Positions 41,953-51,790 of a stretch of DNA of 64,000 nt are shown piece by piece (position 1 is the first letter of the stretch; every line of letters starts with the position of its first letter). Under the pieces are notes generated by a model. That model was not told where the DNA came from. It did no database searches and saw only the letters and a program-made list of their open reading frames with translations. This DNA comes from Ilyonectria destructans (lineage: Eukaryota > Ascomycota > Sordariomycetes > Hypocreales > Nectriaceae): contig JAHEWK010000007.1 of NCBI GenBank assembly GCA_020740775.1, positions 1,302,001 through 1,366,000 of the forward strand. The letters are read 5' to 3'. A program made the translations under genes and the position numbers.

Positions 41953-43184
41953 TTATAACTCTAGCCTCTCACCCTCAGAGTGGCTGATTTCCTTGGCTCG
42001 CTGACCTTGGCAATCCTGCGGCTCCTCGCACCCAATGGGCGCCTCTTGCCTCCACCGCGCATACTGCGCTGCACCCCTGGCGCTCGCAAACACAGGGTCA
42101 ATCACACCACCCTCGTCGCCAAGAACTAACACTTGTCCCTCGTTGTCACCCAGAACATACTCGCTTTCCATCAGCGCCTCCCGGAGAGAGATGAGGAAGC
42201 CGGTATGGGTCGCCTTTTCTCCCGCGAGCAGGACCATCGTAAGCCTTATAGGGAGCTTCATCAGCAGCGTCTGGAGCCGATTGCGAACGTATGCCCAGTA
42301 CGCTGTATGTGATTCAAAATTATCAATCGCATCCAGCCCAGCTGACAAGTCCACGAGCCTCTCTTCAATCCCTTGGTTCCAATCGAATGGAGCGCGTAGC
42401 CTTACTACCTCGGCCCGTAGGTCCCCTTTCGTGAAACCTACGACCATCACCGCCTCTAGTTTCATCCGATCCTCCTCCTCCTTACAATCCCATAGATTCT
42501 GGTATTTCTCGCAAAGCCCCTGTCCATGGGCTGCAAAGACAGCGCGACCCTCTGTCAGTTTCTCTGGGTACAGCCCTGCTTCGGGCAGCGGAGGCCAACC
42601 GATCTTCGGCCGGGGGAGGTGAGAGGCCAGCCAGGGCCGTAAACCGACGTGCTCGAGTGCGTCGGAAAGGTCGTACTCCGTGAGGCCGGGAATGGGCGGG
42701 TGCGTCACGGCGACCCGATCGAGTGGACTGGCGAGGGCGTTATTGGTAGCGTCGCGGAGGGAGGCCAACATGCCTGCCAGTATGCCAACTTCCGGCGTCG
42801 CCGGCCAGCCGAGCTTCTTATTGATAGAGCGGTGCCATTTGTTCCACTTGCTCAGTGGCGAGGGCTTCGGCGAGGTGACGAGGCGGGTCATGAGCGCAAC
42901 GTAGTCTGGCGACGCGGCAACGAGAGCGATATCCGCAACGGTGCCATTGTAGAGATGTGCGGCAGTAGTTCTGAGCGGCTAATTAGCTACCGTCTCTTTA
43001 AGCGGATTTACAGAGCCTCAAAGACAGAAGTTGCCTACCCAGAGGAAAATGAGAGCCCGAACCCGATCCCAGGTGCATTATGAACGTTGGTGGGGAGACA
43101 AGCCTCGCATCTAGGGAAAGGCTCCTCGTAGATGATGGCGTGTACGCCCGCGAAAAGGAAATTGATGAGATAATGTGGTCGCAT
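41953..43184 (-). CDS. Hsp70-like / actin-like ATPase-fold protein with N-terminal signal
   Basis: Two exons, 43039-43184 and 41953-42970, joined in phase (..LSFSSG|TTAAHLYNGTVADIA), give 387 residues. The N-terminus MRPHYLINFLFAGVHAIIY looks like a signal peptide or anchor. The junction region GIGFGLSFSSGTTAAHLYNG resembles the first phosphate-binding loop of the Hsp70/actin fold, and the C-terminal VIDPVFASARGAAQYARWRQE resembles the last strand-helix of the nucleotide-binding domain with the usual ARGAA. The substrate-binding domain of true Hsp70 is absent, and the length fits only the ATPase domain. Such orphan Hsp70-like proteins are common in filamentous ascomycetes and their role is unknown. 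It is divergent from the Zn2Cys6 gene at 43724. Confidence 0.75.
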
Positions 43185-43723
43185 CGCTTCGAGGATAATG
43201 ACTTGGTGAAATCTCGGTCGTGCAATCCCAAAGGAACAGAATTGAGAACTGTTGAAGAATGGGAATGATGTGAACAGTGACGTCAAGTACAATTGAGGGA
43301 CAGCGGGGTGAACAGACCCTCTTATAAGGCCTTGCTGCTTATATTTACCAAGGATTAAATTTCTTATCGCGCCATCAACTGGTCTGTAGCCAGACTTCCC
43401 GGTTGCAGAGCATCCTTGCAGGTAGATGCCTGGCTGCACGCTTCGTATTCAGTCGAAAGACCCGGACAGCGAGTAGCGAATAACGCAAAATTTCGTGTCG
43501 CGCAGTTCGGAATGACCAAAAACAATTAGTAGAATCTGTTGAGGTACATTATGTCTCGGTGATTGCCATTTTTGGATGGGTGAAGTGTGGCTAGTTTGCG
43601 TACCTCAACCAATTGATTCCTTTCGCGCGGACACGTGAGTCAGCCAAAACCCATGTTAGAGAGAGCTCTGGACACTTCAGCTTGGCTCGATCGATCCCGG
43701 TCTCCTCCAAATCCCAGCCCCAA
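43185..43723. promoter_or_regulatory. divergent promoter region
   Basis: 540 bases between the Hsp70-like gene and the Zn2Cys6 gene. No repeated site recognised. Confidence 0.4.
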
Positions 43724-46099
43724 ATGATGCCGCAATCAGCACCCCACAATCGGAGAAGGAACAAGCCCATCCTGAGTTGTACCTTCTGCAGGGGACGCAA
43801 GTGAGTCTGTCCCTCTTCGTCATAGCACGGAGCGTATTAAATCCCTGTAGACTTCGTTGCGATAGACAATCTCCATGTGGCGCTTGTGCGCGACGCGGAA
43901 AGCCCGCGGAATGCATCTTCACCTGCTCAGAGCAAGAGCGAAAAGATGCCATCGACTACAGGCCTGCCAGGAGCCAACAGACTCGTCAGAGAATTGCCCG
44001 CCTTGAGAACCTCGTTACGGAGATGAGAGACATTGTACAGAGCTCACGTCAGCCATCGGGCGATAATGCGTCGCCAAGTGAAATGCCTGTTTACACTGAG
44101 CCGCCGCTCAATCCTTCCGATGGCCATGCAACAGATGACATGGGCAAATTGAGTCTCACTGATGACCGTGCAGTATACACTGGCAGCTCTCATTGGGTTA
44201 CTATTTTGGAAGATGTACGTTATTTTGACGACAAGTATTGAGTAGCCTAATAATGATAATTCCAGATCCAATGCCTCAAGGATGAACTGTCCGAGGAGTA
44301 CTCGAACGCAAACACAAGCCTTGAATCGACTCCATTTGATACCGGCTCCAGGCATGAATCACCTACCACTAGGGTCTCTCTTCTTAACAGCTCACCCTGT
44401 CTTCCAAGGGAGCAAATTCTGGCCATGATGCCTCTACGCAAGGTAGTGGATAGACTCGTCTCACAATTCTTCAACGCTTTCGACATGGCCCCTTGTAAGT
44501 CTTGCGATCAATACTTGAACCTTCATCGCGAGCGCCGTTGACTAACGCGGCGCTGGGAGTTACCAGTCATTCTGCGCCGAGGCAAGTTCCTCGCTGAGGT
44601 AAAGGCTCTATGCCAACGCTCTTGGCTTACTTTCTCACCCGACGTGTAGTACGCAAACTTTTGGGACAACCCTTCATCTGTCCCCATCATGTGGGTGGGC
44701 CTCCTATGCAGTGTCATGAGCATGTCTGCATTTCTTCAGCAGCAAGATGTCGCAGCTCTTGGGTTGTCCACCGCGGAATCACAGGACATGCTGGAAACCT
44801 ACCGAACTCTTACCATCCATTGCTTGCTCGCCGGGGACTATCTCCAGCCGACCAGATACACCATAGAGACGCTGACTATACACTTTGGTGTTGACCAAAA
44901 CGTGAACCTCGATGCATCAATTGGCAACTGGGTCCTGATCGGCGTCGTCATCCGGATTGCCTTGCGCGTGGGACTACACCGCGATCCCTCTCACTGGCCA
45001 GGTATTCGACCATTGCGAGCAGAACTTCGGCGACGTCTCTGGATGACCCTATACCAGATGGATTTCTTTACCAGCACCCAAGTTGGATTGCCCCGTATCA
45101 TTAAGGATTCCCAATCCGATACGCGACCGCCCACGCACTTGTTCGCCAATGACATTGGCTTTGAGCATGACCAGATCCCACCCGAGCGGCCATTGACAGA
45201 ACCTACTGCGCTTTTATACGTCATCCAGAGGAATGCCATTATCAAAGTTGCAGCGGAAATATACGATGCAACTGAAGCAGGACCGCCATCATCGGCCACA
45301 ACTGCTGCGCTAAGTGCCAAACTGGAAAAAGCCATCGATGGCATCCCTACATGGTTAAAGTATGGGTCGCTCGAGACATCAGTCGCAGACGACCCTGATA
45401 CGATATTGCATCAAATGTTCTTGGATATTCTAATACAAAAGGCCATTTATCTTCTTCATCGACGGAGCTTCGTGAAAGACTCTGTTGGAGAAGAAAATAC
45501 GAGATCCAATGAGCTATGCATCAAAGCTGCCCTGGCGATTCTGGAACATCAACGAAAAATGAGCGAAGAGACTAAACCTGGAGGTCTTGTGTTTGGCATT
45601 CGCTGGAAAGTCGCTACGTCGCTCAACCACGAATTTCTGCAAGCCACAATGATGCTCTGTTTTGCAATGAGTAGACTGAATGAGGGACATGTTGGCACGG
45701 CGAGTTCTTGCGCTGTTGGCAGGCGAGATGACATATTGGAAGCCCTAACCCTTGCAAAAGGGCTGTGGGAGAAGAATGCCGACCGGTCTGTGGAGGCGCG
45801 AAGAGCAGCAAAAGCCATCACAGCCGTGCTGCAGCAAGATTTGGACAAGTCAGGTGCGGCCGCTTTGGCAGCTTCAGATGGTGAGCGCAATTTTAATTAG
45901 TCTTTAACACTTGGCTAATTTTGATCACTCGACAGGATTCTTTGATCAAATGCCAGGGGTAGAGGCGCAAACCTATTTCGGTAACTTCGAATATGGGCAT
46001 GACATGGCTTTGGACCCCTCCTTTTTGACTGTTGATGATGATATGGCAGTATTCGGAAGCCTGTTAGACGAGTTCGTGACTGAGGAGACCCAACCATAG
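43724..46099 (+). CDS. Zn2Cys6 transcription factor (Fungal_trans type)
   Basis: Six exons (43724-43800, 43851-44214, 44266-44494, 44567-44598, 44650-45880, 45936-46099) total 2097 nt, 698 residues, all in phase. The zinc cluster is split by intron 1: SCTFCRGRK, then LRCDRQSPCGACARRGKPAEC (C-x2-C-x6-C-x5-C-x2-C-x8-C). It is followed by a coiled-coil-like stretch RIARLENLVTEMRDIV for dimerisation. The middle has the classical fungal-specific transcription factor region (LTIHFGVDQNVNLDASIGNW, then RIALRVGLHRDPSHW and RRRLWMTLYQMD). The acidic C-terminus could be an activation domain. It may control the DHA2 transporter that converges on it. Confidence 0.9.
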
Positions 46100-46737
46100 C
46101 GTGTAGGGTCTACCGGTAGTACGCTCGTGTAGATAATGCTTTGTGTCGTGCTAGGGAAGCCATCACGTCTGGGACAATACATGTCCCGTATGACTCGACA
46201 TTGAATATCGCGTTTGGGTCAAAGGAATTCGGATTATCTCCACAATTTGAGTTTTTGTATCTACAATTTGGTCGACTCGCAGCTTCTATCGAGAAGGTGT
46301 GGAAATCAGGGACCAAAGAAAAGGTGAGATTAAATTAATAGAAAGAAAAGGTGTGCTTTATCCAATAACTAGACAAAGCTATCACTATGATGAGAGACAA
46401 CATGATCTGTTGGTCCTACTTTACTAAACCCCAGATGCTCACCCGCGCATCACACCATCGTACACTTCTATCCTATCCCTTTCTTTATAAATGAGCCAGC
46501 AAGCACCCAGACACCAGTACTCCTCAATCCGGGTCGTTATTTTCCACAAATGCGATTATCCCGGATACGTTCTTCTCAAGACCCTGCATTCTTTCCAGTG
46601 GCTGTATCCTCATACTCATCTTTCTCCTGATCGACCGTAGTCCCGGTCAGATCTCTCGAGAAAGCATAGTTCGCATCCTTCTCTTCCTCATCTATTGAAT
46701 CGCTCCAAATCTTAATACCTTGAAGGCTTGATTGCTT
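46100..46737. other. intergenic region between convergent genes
   Basis: The 3' flanks of the Zn2Cys6 gene and the DHA2 transporter. No gene is seen; a TTTTTATAAAT-like and T-rich composition fits polyadenylation regions. Confidence 0.45.
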
Positions 46738-48694
46738 TTAGGATTCCTGAGCGGATGAGCTCTCCTTCTGCTTCTTCACACTTCGCCACTCCATGCCGAG
46801 TCCACCAAGAATGCAGAGACAAGACACGACGAGAGCGACTTGGAAGCATACGCGCAGCGAATCATTGTAGGCCTCCAAGGCTATCGTGTGGTGCCGAGGT
46901 GGGACAGTTTCCAAGATACCGGTGACGCCAGCATTCTCAATTTGCTCGGGGGTGATGGTTGTAATGCCGGCGAGTCGCCTGCTGAGTTCACCGTCGAGGA
47001 CGTTCTGGCCGATGGAGACAAAGATGGCACCGAAAAGGGTCTGAGCGAAAAGCATAAGTGAGGCGCCGATAGAAACTTCCTCGCGTGGTAGCACCGTTTG
47101 AGCAGCCATGTTGGGAGCCTGGATACAAGCGCCGAAGCCCCAGCCGTACAAGATCTGGTAACCGATCCACTGGCCCATCGTCGCGTCGATACCAAGTGTG
47201 GTGAGTAGACCGGCACCGACCGCTGTGACGCAAATGCCGAAGATCAAGAAGGGCGTGTAGTAGCCGACGCGGCCTGTTAGTACGCCAGTGAGGATGGACG
47301 CGACAACAAGAGCAAGCACTTGTGGCAGGAGGTGGATGCCGCTCTCGACGGCCGAGTCGCCCTTGATAGCCTGGAACCAGATGGGAAGGTAGTAGACTGG
47401 CGTTGTAGATTTAGCACGCGGTGACAATTTCATCAAACGGAGTAGACTTACGCAACAGCGTCTGGTGCGCGCCAATGCAACAACTCACGAAGAAGCCGCT
47501 GGCAATGCTACGCTGGATAAAAATGCGTGGTGGGACCGTGGCTCGCTCAGGCCTCCAGACTTGGATGAAGACGAAGGTGATCAAAAGTACGAAAGCAAGC
47601 ACAAGCAATGCGATGATACGTCCGTCACTCCACTAAACTCGGTCAGCCATGCCAGCCAAGGCAAGAGAAGGGGCACCGGTGAAGGAAACCCACGCTCGGC
47701 ACTTACACTGTATGTGAAACCACCCCATTGTAGGGCCAGGCACAAGCAAATTACCCCAGGGATGAGAGCGATCAAGCCCTCGGCATTGAGCTGCTGAAGT
47801 TTGTGCTTGATAGTATTTGTGTCCTTGGAACGACTCGGGATATGCAGGAAGAGGAAGACAAATATCATTACAACGCCTCCCAAGGGAAGGTTGATGTAAA
47901 AGCACCATCTCCAGGTGACGTTGGTGGTGAAGGCGCCGCCGACCAGAGGGCCTAGAACTGACGAGATACCATAAACAGCACCAAAGAGGCCCTGGTATAG
48001 AGGCCGTTTCTCGAGCGGAACAGCGTAGACAATGATGGTGATCTAATATACCATGATGTGAGCAAGCTGGACAAGAAATACGAAACAACTAAAAGGAGAA
48101 ATACTGCTGGTTGGGCAATGGTTTAGTAAAGAGAAGGAAGACATACGACGCCAGATTGAACGCCTCCAGCTCCCAGACCCGCAATGGCCCGACCAATAAT
48201 GAACGCGATTGAACTCGGCGCCGCGCCGCAGATGGCCGATCCAATCTCGAATAGTAGGACCGCAGCTAGGAAAGTGGCTTTGACATCCAAGAAAGTGTAT
48301 AGTTTTCCAAATACCAGCAGAAAGGCGCAGTTGGGTAGCAGGTAGGCCGTGCCGTACCAGCCGACATCATTCGCTGCGTGAAATTCGTTGGTGATGGCGG
48401 GTATCGCGGTCGTGATGATGAGTTTATCCTGGAAAGAAGGGTCGTCAGTTTGTGTGTTATATATGTAGACGTGCTCCTAGAGGAGTCTTTTCCTTGCACA
48501 CGTACCAATGCCACGAGAAACATGCCGATGTAGATGGAGATTAGAAGGAGCGCGAGTTTAAAGCCTGAAGGGTAGACGAAATCGGTGGGGTCGGCAGGCT
48601 GCGTAGCATTGTCCGACACAGGCGCAGCTGTCTTCTCATCGTCGTGTCGCTCATAGTCATGTCGCGGTTCCTTTTCTTTCGTTGTCGTGAACAT
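46738..48694 (-). CDS. MFS multidrug transporter, DHA2 (14-TM) family
   Basis: Start at 48694 (MFTTTKEKE). Introns lie at about 48430-48505, 48042-48144, 47635-47705 and 47401-47455. A charged cytoplasmic N-terminus precedes TM1 (LALLLISIYIGMFLVAL). Then come motif-like stretches AITNEFHA..DVGWYGTAYLLPNC, RAIAGLGAGGVQSG, VYAVPLEKRPLYQG and GPLVGGAFTTNVTWRWCFYI. The C-terminal half (PIWFQAIKGDSAVESGIHLLP, QTVLPREEVSIGASLMLFAQ) is typical of DHA2 drug:H+ antiporters. Length is about 570 residues with 14 predicted membrane segments. It resides in the plasma membrane and would export a toxic or secondary metabolite. Confidence 0.9.
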
Positions 48695-49140
48695 GGCTAG
48701 GAATGAGCGTAGCGGGGTGGACCAGAGTTTAGATACTCTTCTCGATGAAGATCGGGATTACTGTAGGAGGATTCTGTGCCGATGAAATGCAGCGCAGGGA
48801 TAAGCATATAATTGATGGGTAATGAAGGAGGAAGAAAGAAAGTCGGATGTGTTTGTCAGAAGCTTCCAGGAGGCAAACTTCCCTTGACTTTATTTACACC
48901 TCTCACGGCGCCCATTATCACGGAGGGTGCTCAGAGGCTTAGCTGCTCTACGGATGCTGTCGCGGAGGGTGCTCAAAACACTCGCTTTAGGCCAAATTAA
49001 CGAATGAGCTTCGTTGAACAGTGCTAGCGTCATCCGCTTTTGATGTGGCTGGTGACCGTCCGACCGTCCGCACTCCGACCCTCCATAATGCGGATCGGAG
49101 CGTGCGTCATAAGCGGACGGTTCTTTAGCGGACTCATACA
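48695..49140. other. promoter region of DHA2 gene with a palindromic element
   Basis: Includes a 13-bp direct repeat CGGAGGGTGCTCA at about 48920 and 48965, and a hairpin-forming segment at 49063-49121 listed separately. No gene. Confidence 0.4.
49063..49121. repeat. 59-bp interrupted palindrome
   Basis: ACCGTCCGC (49063-49071) pairs perfectly with GCGGACGGT (49113-49121), and inside it CTCCGA pairs with TCGGAG. It could be a small transposon remnant, a terminator-like hairpin or a regulator site for CGG-binding factors. Confidence 0.4.
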
Positions 49141-50440
49141 TTATTCCGCCTTTGTAAGCAGTATAATGATGCGTAGGGTCACTCGAATTATATCCATTTG
49201 ATCGTAAAAGTCTATGTCCAGCCTAATCTCCGCGGCCTGAATACAACAGTCACCTAACTCGATAGGCATCTCCACAAAAGCATGAGGAACACCGGCGACG
49301 AACTTGACGGTAGCAGACCCTCCTGCCATTTGCCAGCGCGCCAACATGAGAATCATGTTGTCCAGCATAGGGTCCGCTGTTCCGCAAAGGAAGAGGGCAG
49401 GCAACAAACGTGCTCCGATGTCATCCAGCCGTCGGTACATAGGCGACGCTGCAGGATTCTTTAGGTCATGGTGTACAGCGATCCATGATTAGCAAGACTG
49501 CCGAACTCGCGCTCCAACGAATCGCACACCTGCGGAATTTGGGCTGCTTCCATGGTGAAACAGAGGTCACGGAAGGTGTTCGTCTTGAAGGTGTCGGTAC
49601 AGGCAGTGTCCCGCATCGTGTAGTTCGAGGGCAGCAAAGACCAGAAATACAAGCTGTAGGTGAAGATAAGCCCTCGTAGCGAATTACACTCCGATGTAGT
49701 ACCTTTATTGTGGAGAAAGGTCTGTATTGTCAAGTGTGCCCCAGCGGACTGTTTGAGAACAGATTAGGTGTCAGCAAGACTGTTCTGACCTTCGCTTTGA
49801 GAGAAAGCGTACCTCTCCTCCAATGAACTGCAATGGCCCACCGAATTCTTCCTGGCCATGCTTGAGAAGATGGTCTGCAACGTCAAAACAGTCTTGGACA
49901 GGACCAGGGAACGGATGGTCAGGTGAGAGTCGGTAGCCCACGGAGAGTGATACGCAACCAGAGGCATCGGCGAACCTCTGGAGAAGTGCATCGTTTTTGC
50001 AAGGTGATTCGGAACGTGTCAATTCATCCTCAAATATAAATCCTCCCATCCAGGAACTACCAAGTGTGAAACTAACCAGTCGTGGGTGCCCACTACCATG
50101 CTGCCACCATGTAAGTGAAGGGAGATTCCCAAAGTGGCCCCTTGCGGAGATGGCCTAACAACGCGGCAGGGAATCATGCGGCCAAGTTCCCTCGACTCGA
50201 TTTGGACGTATTCGCCGCTTTGCTCGCCTGCAGTGGGCCCAAGTGCTCGCATCTTGACGGTATCGCCCTGTTGTTGCACATCATGTTATTGGGGGCGAGT
50301 ATTGGGCTTGTACGGATCACGAACAAAACGTCCTTTTCTGCTTCATCATTTTCCCGGATTCCTTTGCAGACCTGTTTGGTGCTTTCCACGATCTCTTTCG
50401 TGTCAAATTGAACCTGGTTGATGGTGAAGTCTGATTGCAT
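49141..50440 (-). CDS. alpha/beta-hydrolase, HSL-type esterase/lipase; N-terminal frame uncertain
   Basis: The catalytic machinery is complete on the minus strand. The oxyanion motif HGG (LHLHGGSMVV) lies at about 50110, and a GESAG nucleophile elbow is formed when the intron at about 49745-49812 is removed (FIGGE|SAGAHL). The Asp is in CGTADPMLDN (about 49370) and the His in GVPHAF (about 49280). An intron 49459-49529 (GTGTGC donor, GCTAAT branch) joins IPQ to NPAASPMY. Another must lie between HDW and NDALLQRF, at about 50000-50080. The protein would hydrolyse a small ester in the cytosol. Upstream, a frame from 50440 (MQSDFTINQVQF) looks family-like but loses phase near 50285, before DVQQQGDTVKMRALG. 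Either the start is the ATG at 50252 or one or two bases are inserted or lost there. Confidence 0.72.
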
Positions 50441-50882
50441 TTGCTCAAGAGTCGTGTTTATGCTGGTTTGTTTGGCTCCTCTTTCGTTCCATGCGGAGAT
50501 GGCAGAAATAGCTCAGCTTCAAGCGCTCGAAGTTCCTGCCCAGTACCTTGAGATCACATCCTCTGATACTGCCTCTCTTGGGCGATTCATTCAGTTCTCT
50601 GGACCCAATCCCGCAGGACTTCACGACAATCTGGTTACTCAAAAGGAGAGTGAAAAGTTCGACTCACTCTCTCTCGATTCCACCATCGTTGAACACTTTG
50701 CTGCCCTGTCAAAGAATGTCATCCATGTTCGACTTGACTTACAACCAGATGACATGGTCGTTCAGCCTAACCGATACTTCCTTGAACGCCTCTCTCTGCA
50801 TCATCCTAGCATTCAGGCACATGGTCAACCGTGCTTTGCAAGGAGTATTGCTATTCGCACACAGATAGAGCTCCTTTCCTAA
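50421..50882 (+). CDS. hypothetical ORF overlapping the hydrolase promoter
   Basis: An open frame of 153 codons from the ATG at 50421, with an alternative start at 50499 (MAEIAQLQA). Amino-acid composition is protein-like (LQALEVPAQYLEITSSDTAS), and a weak hydrophobic stretch near the N-terminus (VVFMLVCLAPLSFHA) could be a signal peptide. No domain is recognised. It is divergent from, and overlaps by 20 bases, the putative start of the hydrolase, so at most one of the two N-termini may be right. The last codons (SIAIRT) lie in the short sequence shared with 3372 and 51320. Confidence 0.3.
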   Translation: MVKSDCICSRVVFMLVCLAPLSFHAEMAEIAQLQALEVPAQYLEITSSDTASLGRFIQFSGPNPAGLHDNLVTQKESEKFDSLSLDSTIVEHFAALSKNVIHVRLDLQPDDMVVQPNRYFLERLSLHHPSIQAHGQPCFARSIAIRTQIELLS

Positions 50883-51315
50883 AGTATCAACTTAAATAAG
50901 ATATGTATCTACCTTATATATAAGGCAGTCAAAGGTAGTACTAAATGTCTGTCTTTCTTATTATATTAGACCTAATAAATAAAATAAAATATTATTATAA
51001 TAAAAGATAAATCTCAAGGTCGTTGACTGCAGACAGCAGGGTTGAAGTCAGAAGGGTTGAATTGAAGCTTCAGGCAGAGACCAGTGTGTAACAACCTTAT
51101 TGTTCAGCTACTGTTTCTTCTGGTGCTGGGTGTAGCACTTACTGTTTATCTCTACTGTTTGAGAATACTGCATGGCTTTGATCTATCTGATGATATTGAG
51201 TAAAGCTAAAAAAAAACAAATAATAAAAGATAAATACTAAATATTAGTCTTTAGAAAAATTATATTCTACTCCAGGAGGATATTGTATGATTATTAGTAG
51301 GATTAAGGATATAGT
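50883..51315. other. AT-rich repeat-bearing stretch
   Basis: AT-rich sequence containing repeat copy C. No gene. It lies between inverted copies of a roughly 28-base segment (50836-50863 and 51320-51350), so the whole 0.5-kb block may be one inserted element. Confidence 0.45.
51088..51212 (-). repeat. dispersed repeat copy C, least mutated copy
   Basis: Inverted relative to copies A (35087) and B (37186). It begins TGTAACAACCTTATTGTTC on the + strand, an LTR-like start, and is followed by an A-rich run. It keeps CpA at the five positions where copy A has TpA. Confidence 0.65.
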
Positions 51316-51349
51316 GATGTGTGCAAATAGCAATACTCTTTGCAAGACT

Positions 51350-51650
51350 CTTACCGCGACTCTCAGATTTCCCGGCATCCAAGCTGTTCAATCAGAGCAT
51401 AGGCAGTCAAGACGTCATAGGCTGTCATTTTGCCAGTTAAACACACCGGTCCCTCTCTCTCCTTCTTGTCGGAATAATCAACCTTGAAGGTGATTGCGGA
51501 TATCGTAGATGCGAGGCTTGCCTTTGTTTCAATCTCGATCCACTTTGAGGTGTAATGCTCGACGACCTTCGGGACAATCAGCTCCTGCAGCGCCCAGCCT
51601 CTTCTGAGCCCCTGACTTTTGGGGAAGTTTGTGACAACGGTGACTTCGCC
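51350..51650 (-). pseudogene. HET (heterokaryon incompatibility) domain relic
   Basis: On the minus strand, RRGWALQELIVPKVVEHY followed by W, then LASTISAITF, corresponds to the HET-domain stretch RGWTLQELIAPK..VEFY..W..IG.K..L...IS.ITGI, usually near the end of the domain. Downstream the frame is disrupted and ends at stops; no start, no conserved N-terminal HET motifs and no partner domain remain. HET proteins trigger cell death in non-self fusion. This is only a fragment. Confidence 0.6.
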
Positions 51651-51790
51651 TCAACACTGGAACATTTTAAACACTTGAGGGACACCGAATATCCATAGAA
51701 ATTAAAATACAACTAAGAGTGGTAATTATTCAACACTTGTAAGACACTCTTAGATCCAGGGGCCAACATTTTGCTGCGCCATTCTGGATG

